Shown in pieces: positions 10,888-22,614 of a DNA stretch of 64,000 nt. The notes beneath the pieces are model-generated. The model was not told where the DNA came from and ran no database searches. It was given only the letters and a program-made list of their open reading frames with translations. The position numbers and the translations under genes are program-made. The stretch is from the NCBI GenBank assembly GCA_027605045.1, contig JAQFWX010000120.1, positions 1 through 64,000 of the forward strand, in the 5' to 3' direction. Every line of letters starts with the position of its first letter. Positions within the stretch are counted from its first letter, which is position 1. The stretch comes from Phallus indusiatus (Eukaryota > Basidiomycota > Agaricomycetes > Phallales > Phallaceae).

Positions 10888-12689
10888 ATGCGGTTGCAAG
10901 TCGTGTACTCAATTGTTTCGACATATCTCACATATCTCTTGACTTTGGATTTTGGATTAGGTCCATTGGAAACGTTGTTTAAATCACCGCCGCTGCTCAT
11001 TGAAAATGATATCGTCGTTAACAAGTCCATCGCTATTGTCGGAGCAGGAAGTGGAGGCTTAGCAATGTTGAAAGCATTGACAGAGCTACCTGAAGAGACG
11101 AGACAGTCTCTCGATTTTATATTGCTGGAAGAAAGAGAAGACGTCGGTGGTATATGGTACGGTTGATTATCGTAATGGGGTTACTCTCACATATTGATTC
11201 ACTGCAAAGGCTTCCCGATAACCATGTTTCATATCCTCCCGAAATTCCAGAAACACCTTTATATCCTCGCCTGCGCACTAACTCAGCTGTACCGTCGATG
11301 ACCTACCCCAACTTTACATTTCCACCTGGCACACCATTATATCCACATCATTCTCATATTTTATCCTATCACCAGCAATTCTCTTCACAATTCAATCTCT
11401 ATCACCACATTGCGTTCAGTCACAAAGTATTAGAAGCAAATTGGATAGGAACGCCCTCGAAGGGTAAATGGAACCTCACCATTTTAAACCCTAAAGGAAT
11501 TAATGAAACGAGGATGGTCGATCATCTTGTGGTTGCCTCGGGCAATAATCATATACCGAATGCTCCGAGTTGGCCGGGCATGCATACCTGGCTGAAACAA
11601 GCTCCAAACCGTGAAATTATACACTCAGTTTACTATCGTTATCCGGATCGATATACCAATCGGACCGTCCTCGTTGTTGGAGGGGATTCAGCGGGAAAGA
11701 CGCTTGTGATCAGATATCCGAGGTCGCTAAAAAGGTTGCGAAGATACTGTATATCAGTTCAATTATTGTCAGAAGACTGACAATTTCTTAGGTTTTCGTA
11801 TCACTTCGTAGTGAACCGGGTATAGGCATCCAATTACCCCCAAGCGTTGAAGTCAAGCCTGGCATATCACATTTCACAAATAACACTGTCGTTTTCAATG
11901 ACGGCTCCGAAATAGAAGTGAACACTGTTTTCCTAGCAACTGGGTACCAAATACGGAAACCTTTTTTAGAAGCTGGGAACACCATGACAGTCGTCGACGA
12001 TCACCAAGAAATGGAAAACAGTGCTTCTCCTGAGCTGCAGCCACTCATAACGAACACGAAATATATTTACCCTCTGTACAGGCACATCTTATCACTCTCT
12101 CCTCTTTATCCGCCCACCGCATTATCGTTTGTAGGGATTACTGGAGGTATAATCCCTCACTGCCACTTAGACTATGCCCAAAGCCTATTCATAATCAACC
12201 TCATCTTGAATCCTAATATTGTGCCGACAAGAGGAGAAATGCTTTCTCATTTGGAAGCCGAGGAGCAAAATTTGAGGGATAGCGGTTTAGACCCGTATGT
12301 TGTCGGACACAAGTTGCTGAGGTTGTTAGACGGGCCAAACGATTATCAAGAGGAGTTAATAGACTTTTTAAAAGAAAAGGTTCGAGATATTGCACCCTTT
12401 CTTTACGTTGCTTTAAATCTCTTTCTAGGGTGCCATACCATTATCGTCCCCGAAATTCGTCGAAACATGGCGGCGCGACATAGGGACATACTTTTACCTT
12501 TACCGTGGCTGGAATCGCATTGTGAAATTAGGACAAGAGAGTGAATGGTTACAGGGTATAGAAACAGAAGATCAATGGGCGGGCCTCATGAAACGCATCA
12601 ATACCTGGCAGAAAAAATGGGAAGACGAGAATGATGTTCCTTTTGTTTATGACTTTCCTGGAGAGGATATAGATGTGGATTATTGGTAA
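10888..12689 (+). CDS. flavin monooxygenase-like FAD/NADPH enzyme, one frameshift
   Basis: Exons 10888..11156, 11210..11734, 11792..12379, 12429..12689. Their summed length is one base short of a multiple of three. An N-terminal hydrophobic stretch suggests a signal or anchor. The FAD motif is IVGAGSGGLAML (about residue 49) and VGGIW follows. The FMO region reads PLYPRLRTN. The NADPH motif VLVVGGDSAGK is in the first frame, while the following helix (DQISEVAKKV) is in another, so a base appears to be missing near 11685-11700. FLATGYQIRKPF is the FMO/BVMO ATG motif. The C-terminus ends DFPGEDIDVDYW. Intron 3 (12380-12428) was chosen to join EK to GAIPLSSPKF. A 50-nt GT-AG intron (about 11668-11717) could also restore frame but would delete the NADPH motif, so I prefer an indel. 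Substrate unknown. Confidence 0.75.
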
Positions 12690-12829
12690 CCACTTTCTGG
12701 CACTATGTTCAGACCCTTATGAGATTCTAATAAAAGAGCGCGTCTGAAGCTGAAGTGTATTATGCATGGGGCAGAGTTAATGATACATGCTCATCGGCTG
12801 AATGCATGATGTGAATGTGACTACGTGTA

Positions 12830-13294
12830 TCATCGCGTCCTACAGAGTACCTCTCCACCCAAATTCAGCCGTAAGGCTTCACGGGCCTCTAACCACTCAT
12901 TCTCCTTTGCCTTGGTTTTTATTACTGCAATTTCACCCATCGACAATGGCTTGATGAACTGGGCTCTTCTTCCACTGACAATGGCTCTAATCTCATTGAC
13001 GGACATGAAAATCCTTTTACTGGGCATGCTGATGAGTTCCATCTGGTTTAGAACAGGCCGGTCGTCGCGGTACTTTAGCGTAGCCCAAATACGTCTCTGA
13101 GCTTCTGGAACGGCATGGAACTCAATCGGATCCGGAGACTGTGCTGTTCCTCGAGTCACGCTGATAAGGAACCCATTACGAAGGAGAATGGAAAGGATTC
13201 CTAAGTTTTGTTTTGTGTGCTCGAAGGAAACTTGATGATGTCGGGCTCTAAAGGCGTTTTGAAGTTTCGAGCATAGGTGATGTGGTAATGGCAT
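12830..13294 (-). CDS. MRPS8: mitochondrial 37S ribosomal protein uS8m
   Basis: Single-exon frame of 154 aa. The pattern is that of ribosomal protein uS8: GFLISVTRG near residue 41, LKYRDDRPVLNQMELIS in the middle, MPSKRIFMSVNEI, then an S8-type end with EAREALRLNLGGEVL, equivalent to the bacterial T-x-x-x-A-R-x-x-x-x-GGE-L motif. In yeast and other fungi the mitochondrial protein is close in length (about 155 aa). It binds the central domain of the small-subunit rRNA. The bacterial TSxGI(M/L) segment is altered here (PLSMGE), as in other mitochondrial homologues. It is convergent with the FMO gene (140 bp) and divergent from the Fab1 gene (268 bp between start codons). Confidence 0.85.
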   Translation of the reverse strand: MPLPHHLCSKLQNAFRARHHQVSFEHTKQNLGILSILLRNGFLISVTRGTAQSPDPIEFHAVPEAQRRIWATLKYRDDRPVLNQMELISMPSKRIFMSVNEIRAIVSGRRAQFIKPLSMGEIAVIKTKAKENEWLEAREALRLNLGGEVLCRTR

Positions 13295-13562
13295 ACTAAA
13301 TTCAATAAAATTCAGTCAAAGTTCAGCATTTTTGTGTTTCACGTACTGGTTGCAGGGAATTCAGGTGTATGAGGTCCACTGCTCAGTGTCGGAGTCCGAA
13401 TGACGTCTAGCTATTTTTGGCCTCCAACAGCTTCAGCCTTCAATACCAATATCCAGTGCCACGTGATGACGGTGGTTATTACACGGTTCATGTCAGGCCT
13501 GAATCAGGTGTTCTCCAAAATATGTCTCTAGACTATTCACGCTTTTTGCAGAAATTATCACC

Positions 13563-16500
13563 ATGACGTCTTCTAACTCCAAGTCACTGCCAAGGACTCC
13601 CAACGAAAGTCCTATTCACGTTCACGGACTTTCCGTTGAATCGGATTCCCTGATAACGACTTTGTTAAGCCAAGCCATTGCGGAAGAAGGTCTGGAAACT
13701 CTGTGGTTGGAACCTATCAAAGCAGCCTTATGTGACTTTGGTCGTTATATTGATACAAAGGAGACACTCTTTCCTGGAATCCGTTCGTCGCGTCAGAGAC
13801 TACTAACGAGGTCCAGACGGTCATCCTTGGCGCCAGATCCAAAGCCTAGTCAACAACAGGACAATGCAATCAAAGAGAAGGCTACGCATGGGAGCGTGGC
13901 GCAAGTCATGGAACTTGACTCCATAGAACCTAGAAAGTCTGTCTTCTCTGCTGAGTCAAAGCTGAAACAAATCCGACATCGTATTCTCACACAAACGTCT
14001 TCTGAATCATTATCATCAATACACTTGCTTGTCGCCGTTTCAGTCACAGATCACAACGCATTAGGTTCACCGTATGAATCGCCTGTCATACTATTCGAAG
14101 AGGACGTATTTCGCTTCCCTCATAAATATTCAGATGCCGAGGGAACGGACAGCGATGCCGTTATCTATGGTTTAGAAAACTGGCAGAGTAAGTTTCAATT
14201 TAACTCCTATGAAATAATATGGTTAAATTATGTGTAGGCGAACCCCCTCTCGCGTATATTACAGGCGGCACATTCACCCTGAAAAGTACTCCTTCTGAAC
14301 ATGACTTGAAATCCATATTATGTACTCTTCGGCTTTCTTTATATGTCTATTTATCCCTCATTCTCGAACAAAGTCTGCTGCATGATTGTCATGTTACCCT
14401 TCAGTATCCTCCCCCTAAACCTGTCACCACCTCTTCCCCTCTAAGCGTGCCTGCTGAGCTTGCCGCTATTCCGGAAGAAACCCCTCGGGCCGTACGGACC
14501 CATAATTCAACGATAAGTAGATCCGGTGCGAGCATCTGGTCTTTCATTTCGCGAAAAACAGGGAGCATCATACATCGTGTTTCTGGTTCGTCTCAAAACC
14601 GGCACCCAGATGGTCACTTTGAAGAAGCTGGTCCCAACAAAGATGTTCAGCCGTCTAGTCATTTATCAGGACATGGTACAATAACTCATCATGGAGTTGA
14701 CCTCCACGACAGTACTTCCCCTCTGATATCAGATACTTTCGAACGCGAACAAACGGGAACTTTCACAGCAACTGTACATCGTTTGCGCGAATCCACATGT
14801 ATTTTATCTACTTCATTGGAAGTGCGTTTCCCACCCCCATCACTTTTTCGACAGTTGGTTTCACGAGAAGAAGAACAAAGATCTTCCCAAGCTATATCAA
14901 GCGTTGGTTCCAGTACCTCAAGTTCAATCTCGAGTACGACATTAACAATGAACAGCAGTCTCAAATTAACAGGAATAGAAAGGGCCGGACTGGCAAGCAT
15001 TATAGGCTGGGAGGGTCGCGAATCTCGAGGGAAAGGAATGTACGGTATTAAGGGTTTCATCCGCCAACAAAACTTGACCCTCTTATATCGCAAACACGTA
15101 CCGACAGAATCTTTCAGTCGCCTTTGTGGGAAGCCTTCATATATAACATATCGATATTATTCACAAAACACTGAAAATACCGCATATGATTTCACTCTGG
15201 GGCAACTTGTTGAGAATGTATGCGATAAAGAAGTGTTGGCGAAACAATGTCCCGTGGAACATTGTGAGGGCCTTATGAAAGATCATGTTCACAGCTGGAC
15301 TTGTGACGATGTAATGATCGAAGGACGCTTGCATCAGAATGAAGATCAGGATACAGAAATAGCAAATAATATTGTCGCATGGCAGAGTTGTCATGTTTGC
15401 CAGCAGGAAACTTCGCACCAAATGCTCGATGCTAAAACCTAGTAAGTGAACCTCTGTTCAGCTGAACACCATACACTGCTTATACACCCAAATAGTCTGT
15501 TCTCATTTGCCAAATTTATTGAGGTGCTTATATGGTCACCCATGTTTCGTTCATTATCTCTGTGCCAACATGTCAACCCTTCTTCATGGAAGGACGCCGA
15601 CGAAGCAGACGCAAGAACAATTCCATACAATATCGTCTATCACTTTTCGCATGATGGTTGTACCTTGTCCCTAAAGCCAATCCGTAGCAGTATTTTTGAA
15701 CTACGATTCCCTCGATTGCAGTTTATGTCAGGGAGTAATTCCAAAGAAGCTAAAAGCGCCGCGCAAGTCTATGAGAAGAAAGAGAAGGACGAGCTAGAAA
15801 CACATATCGAACAGTGGTGGCAGGGAATTCGTATGCGGATAGATAGATTAGTGAGTAAGAATTATAGATTAATATTTGCATTTCCTGAGGGCCGCCCTCT
15901 AGAATGATACTTTGGAGAAACTTATGGAAACGAATAAAGACTTGCCTCCTCTTCCTAGTTCCGACGACGAAGGAGACGGCGATGACAACGACGAAGAGAA
16001 AGAGTTGGCTAAAGAAAGATTTTCCCCATCCTTATCACCCAACATCGCCCCGCCTCAGCCTCGTTCTTTTTCTCAAATTTCCGCGAATGACGTTCCCTCA
16101 TTTTCATCCAGTTACATTATATGGAACAACATAAAAAATTTTGTACAAACTGCACCTTATCCCCCATCTTTGCCGTTTCGAGCAACCGACTCACGTGTCC
16201 TTTTAAGTGAATTGGAGGCCTCTTTTCAGAAAACCAAAGAATTGTTGAAGGCACAAGTGATTGGTACTTCACCATCGTCATTGAACGATGTCCGTCGAAA
16301 CTTCAAAACTAGCGCTCAAGGCATTTTAAATCGTCTGTATGCATGGCAGAAGAAACACGTCCCTGGAACCTCAAAGGACTTATTAAACGGTGACAACGTG
16401 ATTAGAGATCCTGAGTGGTGGAATAGCGATTGTCATGCCGTTTCAGGAGGACGCGTATTGGTTAGGGAAGGTGAATCTGGAAGTATCATCGCATTCACTC

Positions 16501-18501
16501 TGAGGCAAGCTGCGTTTCTTATGAATTAGCAACTTTAACGTCTAACATTCCACCATAGCTCAATGGACTATCAACGCGAATTAGCTGCTTACAATTTACC
16601 TTCGGGGTACTCGACAACTAAACAATTCGATTTTGACACTCAGCGCTCTGGCACTCTCGTTTCTAGCTCGTCGAAGAAACACCCGAATTCTTCAGCCACC
16701 TCACCAGACCCTGACTTAGATGACGATATTGCTCTTTGGTCACAAACCGAATCTTGCGTTGCGACGGTTACAAAATGTAAACATTTACGGGAAGAATCAC
16801 TTTTGGGTTTGCGGGATGCGTTGTTAAACGCAAATTCTTCAGAATCTTCGAACTCGAGCTCCAACGCCCGTTTGGGGGGGTCTATCCCAGGGGGTACGGT
16901 CACACCCAGCTCTGCATGGGCGCAGCCTCAAGTTCAAGTTAGCTTGGATGCCGCAGATGGAGAATTGACGCAGGTATCACCAAGACCCAAGAGCATGGAA
17001 GAGAAATTAGTTAGCTCACCATCCTCCTATATTTTTTCCCCTACACCGACGAGTCTACAGGAGTCTCAAGGATACAATGAAAGCAACACCCGAGGTCGTA
17101 CAGTATTGCGAAGCGAAGCTGTACCGTTAGCTGTCCCAATCCCCGTTCCTTATACACCCAGTTCTGCCGAGACGGAGAGTAATTCATTGACAGACACTCT
17201 GACTAGTGCCGTACGTCACTTGTTTACTTCTGGACCGAAGCCTCCTTCGCGTGCTCCATCTCCTGCACCACCACCAACTCTACACGCTCTTTTAGCTTAT
17301 GGATCCTTGTATTCTATGGACGAGCAACCACACATAAGATACGAGTGTACTATTGGCGATAGGTTGAAGTTCAGTTGTACTGTGTATTATGCTAAACAGT
17401 TCGACGTGATCCGCAGACGCTGTGGAGTTGATGCAGATATCATCAACAGTCTGCAACGATCCGAGACATGGATGGCTGCTGGAGGCAAAAGTAGATCAAA
17501 CTTTTGGAGAAGTCTGGACGGCAAATTCGTCATAAAGACCTTGGTCAATGCGTGGAATGTGGCAGATCTGTCAGTCCTTCAGCATTTCAATATTTATTGT
17601 GCTAATACTGGTCGATTTTTTAGACAAGTCCTTATTGATCTCGCCCCGTCATACTTTCGGTACATTGAATCCACAACAACGAAACCATCTACCCTTGCAA
17701 AACTCATGGGATTTTATACTGTGGAAGTCAAGAATCTGGTGACAGGAACTATCCAGGCTAAACACGACGTGTTAGTTATGGAGAACCTATTCTATGGGTG
17801 CGAAATATCTCGCATTTACGATCTAAAGGGCATTGCGAGCCGTAAGGTAAAAAGTAAAGGGGAACCGACAAGAAAGAGAACACTTCACGACAGTGAATGG
17901 ATTGAAGGTGAGTCAATATTTTGCCCCTAATTGTAACGGTTATTTGATGGCTTCATTTAGTGCAAAAACAAGCCCCCATTTTGCTGTGCGGGCATTCAGC
18001 ACATATCCTTCGAGAGGGACTTCGTGCGGATGCTGAGTTTCTGGCCAAAAGTAACATCATGGACTACTCGTTAGCTTTTCTCTTATGGATTATACACCAG
18101 CCCATTTTTAACATTGGACATAGTTTACTATTAGGGGTCGATGAAAAGAAATGCCAGATTGCCTGCGGACTTGTCGATACTATTGGTAGGCCCCTTTTGA
18201 ATCCTTTCGTTGTTCCGACTTTATTGATAGGTCGATAGGTAGCTATACGTTTGCCAAAACCCTTGAATATAAAGCGAAGCACAACTTGAGTACAGTTAAA
18301 GGAAAAGAGGTTACGGTTATACCACCGACAGAGTATCAACATCGTTTTACCACAGCTCTAGAGAGCTATTTCTTAATTTGTCCAGGTCCGTCACATATGC
18401 ACTCCAATCTTCAATGATCTCACCGTCCCCTAGACAGATGGACGAAACCACAATCCTACGTTGATCGGACGACACCATATGAATTACCTGAGGTTCTTTA
18501 A
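13563..18501 (+). CDS. FAB1: Fab1/PIKfyve-like phosphatidylinositol-3-phosphate 5-kinase without FYVE domain
   Basis: Nine exons: 13563..14187, 14238..15441, 15496..15850, 15903..16504, 16559..17907, 17961..18069, 18124..18185, 18239..18385, 18434..18501; 1506 aa. Intron 4 (16505-16558) has a GC donor. The CCR domain is visible at about 580-730: paired cysteines in CPVEHCEGLM and WQSCHVCQQ, then YLFSFAKFIE. The C-terminal PIP kinase domain (about 1180-1500) has WRSLDGKFVIKTL with the ATP Lys, YDLKGIASRKVKSKG, NIMDYSLLLGVDE, VDTIGSYTFAKTLE with the metal-binding Asp, and the end CPDRW. FYVE zinc finger and TCP1/Cpn60 domain are not found upstream of the CCR. Family role: makes PI(3,5)P2 on vacuole/endosome membranes. 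Another FYVE-bearing gene may exist elsewhere in the genome. Confidence 0.88.
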
Positions 18502-18579
18502 TGTCTTTATAACGACCAATTCACGATGTATTACAACAATAGATACATTCCTTTCAATTTTACAAATCTTTTTCAATGC

Positions 18580-21500
18580 TTAATGTGAAACAATTGATAA
18601 AACGTTGACGCTGATTGGAGCAGCAGTGAAGGAAAATGTGGGTCCAGGAACCTCAAACGTCGATGTTTGAGGAACGATAGTATCGGGCTCTTCCGGAGTG
18701 TTACTCGCCGTAGCAGGTCCCGTCAGTATGGTTGCAGTTCCAGTTGAAGCGACATGCTTAAACGGTAAGTTGAATGTCAAAGTACTAGGAGCGGTATCGG
18801 TGTTCGAAATCTGAAGGATTATAATAAGCTTATAATCCATTATTACTTCGGCCGATAAAGTACCTTTATTAACACTTCTTTAGTCGAGACATTGCGCGTC
18901 ACACTCCAGAAAGTAAGACCGTTAGGATCCGGCAATGTACTGGGAAGGTATTCATCCCCACGATTAAGACTAAATAACTGCGGGAGATTCAGAACAATCC
19001 TTGTGAGTCATGAAAAAATAAAATCACTTTTTGCGCGTAATAACTCGTGGACTTTATGACTGTATTGCCATTGAAACCAACCAAATTGGGAGTCTAGAAA
19101 CACGTTATGTTGGTCACTGGAATAAGCTCTGTTCTATGAATTTACCCATTGGTTGTTTAGTACATTCTAAAAAGTTATATTTGTTAGATAATTGCACTGA
19201 AGGTTGATTATAACTTACTCCGATAAGAGGTGCATATGAAGCCGCGAATACTATATCAGCATTCCTCTCAAAGCCTGTCATAAATGCGGCTTCTCCGGCC
19301 GAACCTAAAACCTCACAGGTCATTGCAACAGATTGGTAAAATAACTTTAGCCATACTTTGCATGGTGGGGAAGGTCAGTCTTCCTTGGTCAGTGGAACCA
19401 AACAAATTGTTAGCATTGGTTGAGATGGCAGCATATTCCCCTTCAAAGTATTTAGTCCCGTTACGCTAAGTCAAGTCAGTCAGATTTCTAGTAGCTTCCG
19501 GTTATTTGAGGAGCCGAAGGTTTATGTCATACCTCAAATCCATCGTATATGAATGCATTCTGTGCAAACCATTCTATGAAAATTTTCAATAAGCGGGCTG
19601 CAGATATGTTAACAATTCGCACATACGTGGGGTTTGATAGACGTGAATATCCCAAGCTGGGGGATTGGGGGTCAAGGGAGGGTCGAAAGTCATCCCTGTA
19701 GCAATAAACGCTAAATTATATGTTAGCGAAAGTAGCCACTTGCACGAAAGTTGCACTTACTGATTTGAGGGTACGCTTGAGACAAATTTCCGAAGTACTG
19801 GCTCCAACGGTAAGGGTATCTAGCGGTAAGACATTTCAACGCAAGCCACGCCGGGAACATATAGCAATCGAACATACGTAGTTGAGAAGAAGTCTTCGTT
19901 TCCAACCTATGAGAATACATATTGAGCAAATAATAGGATGTTTTTTTTTGTTTCTTACCTCTACGTAGTTAAGTTCGAACGGAGCAGGATGTCCTAAAGC
20001 GGCACGTTTTGCTCCCATTGCGTTTGTCTTTGGATCCCCAATGACAAAATCAATCTGATTAAAAGTGATAAATTCGAATGTCAAATAACAAAAGCATATA
20101 GTACCAACCTGGTCTTTTGCTGCTTGAATGTAGGGCGCAAGGCCATCTTCAGGAATGGATTCACCGCCCAGGGAGTATCCAGACCATACTGCCATTATCG
20201 GTTGCATCTCCATATCCTCGATGAATTGAAGATATTCTAAAAGACCCAAACCACTTTGATAACACTTGAGACTGTGCCGAGCAGTACAAGAACTGACATA
20301 TACTAACTCGGTGTTGATATATCCCCAATCACCCTGCCGTCCAGGACGATCCGTCAAGGGACCGATGGTATTATTCCAGATCCATCTTTGAGAAGGTATT
20401 TGCCCCTATACAAATTGTCGCTATCAACAAAAACTATTTGACCTGAACAAAAATCACACCTCCTGCATCGAAAATATGAGCGACAATAGTCATAAATACG
20501 CTTTAAAATCTTACTAACCAAGTTATTTCCTCCAGGAAATCTGAAAAAAGAGGGACCGGCGTCTCTTAGTGTCTAATTTATCGTCAAAATACTACGTATA
20601 GCCTAGAATTATGAAATGACTATCGACTTACAGTCGCAATGTCTAGTCTCATGCCATTTTCTCGATCTTTGAACGTTGGAGGAAAAGGGAGAATAGGGCG
20701 AAATAAATGGATTGTCCAGCGGTTGCGGCTCCATCAACAGTAACTTCGAATACATTGTTGGTGTCTGGAGCAGTGGCGTTGGGATGCAATTTGACTGAAA
20801 TTTGAGCCCAATTCTCGGACGACTCTGCGTGAACAGGAGCAGATGCCAACGTTTCCCCTGTGGTAGCTGACTTGAGTGAGACAGTGAATGTTCCTTTTAG
20901 TGTAGTTCCTGCGGCGACACGATGATAAAACGATGCCGTATAAGTCCATGAGGCTTCGACATTGATACCTCCTTCCATGGGAAGTCAGTCAAAGGTTCAA
21001 CGTTCATGCTTTGGTATTGTATTTACCCGGATAACCTGCATTTTGCAAGCCAACAGCACCGGTGACACCTTCTGGGACTTGAAGTTGAAGAGAGTTCGGG
21101 AGGGCTGCAGAGAGTGAGGGGATGCTGTCTACAACAGTGATAGTTCCGGCGTTAACAGAACTCCAAGCATTTAAAGCGGCAGCCGTATCTAACGGTGTAG
21201 ATATCAGAAACAACGAAAAACTAAAATGTGCAAGTTATACATACTGGGGGTCACTTGTTGGAACGCCCTGTTCTGTAGCATCTCGGCATATAGCCCGCCA
21301 TCACCGCTCTATATGAAAGAGGTTCACATCTGCGTTTGTCTGGAAGTTTCGAGTGACTTACATGCTATAATTTTTTAATAACACATATGGAATTAAATGT
21401 ATTACAAAGAGTGATATGCTCGTTGCACTGACGCTTATATCCTGGTAAGATTGTCAAGTTAACGGGCGTGTGTTTTGTGCTTACAAACCACGACTTACCT

Positions 21501-21704
21501 CAAACATCATTCCGTCTGAAGGAATTAAAAGTTTTATACATGTTCAGCCTCATCACGTTTGATCTAGCATTTATTCCACTTACACAAAGTAGAAGGTATC
21601 TGATGCGAGGCTGTCCCATTGACTACAACGGTGAAGTTCTTGGCCATGGCGAAAGTAGAAATTAGAGCGCCAAGCAGGCTCAGGAAAACCAGTGATTTCA
21701 CCAT
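18580..21704 (-). CDS. secreted GH51 alpha-L-arabinofuranosidase, 22 exons, one frameshift
   Basis: Exons from 5': 21584..21704, 21499..21515, 21433..21441, 21362..21364, 21245..21308, 21027..21188, 20632..20971, 20519..20572, 20460..20462, 20308..20405, 20109..20253, 19969..20054, 19878..19916, 19761..19819, 19627..19695, 19533..19573, 19357..19465, 19219..19304, 19146..19166, 19028..19093, 18864..18977, 18580..18810 (all complement); about 645 aa if one missing base is allowed. Signal peptide MVKSLVFLSLLGALISTFAM. GH51 landmarks: EDISHSGDGGLYAEMLQNR, FFRFPGGNNLEGQ, the acid/base Glu in VGNEDFFSTTYPYR and the nucleophile Glu in KYFEGEYAAIS. Two exons are 3 nt long (His and Glu codons). Near 20684 the frame shifts between YFALFSLF and PPTFKDRENGM, equal to one missing T. 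Removes terminal L-arabinofuranose from arabinan/arabinoxylan outside the cell. Confidence 0.88.
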
Positions 21705-22614
21705 AACAGTTCGAAATTGCCTGTCGATTGACGACTTTTTGATGGAAAGTCCTGGATCCTCTTAAATATTGAATATTATTAGGATGTAAGAAATCTCTCC
21801 TTATTTGTACTAGTCATTTCAGAATTAACGTGGAACACTCATCTGTCTAGGTGTAGTCACGAGCGTGGAGTGTCTCGTGTGGTTAAACGGTGCTGATGAC
21901 TATCGAACACCATTTCTCATACGCCACTTGAGTATTCGCGACGGCATCACGCTTGTACACCACATCTGAGTACGTCACGAGCTCAGGGAAGGACTGAGTC
22001 GTGGCACGACTGGGGTTCTGACCGTTCTGTTCTTGGAAGGGAGCAATTATCGGACCGTTGGGATTCTCACATCAACTGACTGGTAATAATCAAACACGAT
22101 GACGTTGAACAGCGCCAGCACAGTCTCGAGCCTTAAGCTGATTATTAGGGAACTGGGGGAATGTACGTCTGGACTCTCCCGGGGTTGATCACGGGGATTG
22201 AACGTGGACGCGAGGGAATGTTTGACATTAAATTGGGATCCAGCTTGAATCCTTCTCTTCGACTACGGCAATAGGTGTGTCACCGGATAGTTCAATTTCA
22301 AGTTCTGTTAGCGCCGGATTGTAGGTGCCTGCGTCAAGTTAGATGAGAAGCGACGTTACCTCCGAGAGCACCTAATAAATGAAATGAGGATTTTTGCCAC
22401 ACCGAAGGTTTGATACAGATGCATTTAGGTCAAATTATCCGTCTTTCTCCCGATAATGAATTGTTGATGCCGAACATTGTTTGTTTACACCGGCTTGAAG
22501 TCGCAAGCTCTTTAATGATTGACTAATTCACAATGTGGATGTAAGGATTTGGTTAAGAGACATAACCGAAAAATATCCAATAAAAAAGGTAATCAAACAA
22601 CTAGTACATTACAT
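21705..22614. promoter_or_regulatory. upstream region of the GH51 gene
   Basis: About 910 bp without a supported gene. It contains three matches to the degenerate CreA/Mig1 hexamer SYGGRG (22010-22015, 22153-22158, 22179-22184), 300-480 bp upstream of the GH51 start. Such hexamers are frequent by chance, but carbon-catabolite control of arabinanases by CreA-type repressors is well known in fungi, so a role is possible. Confidence 0.3.
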
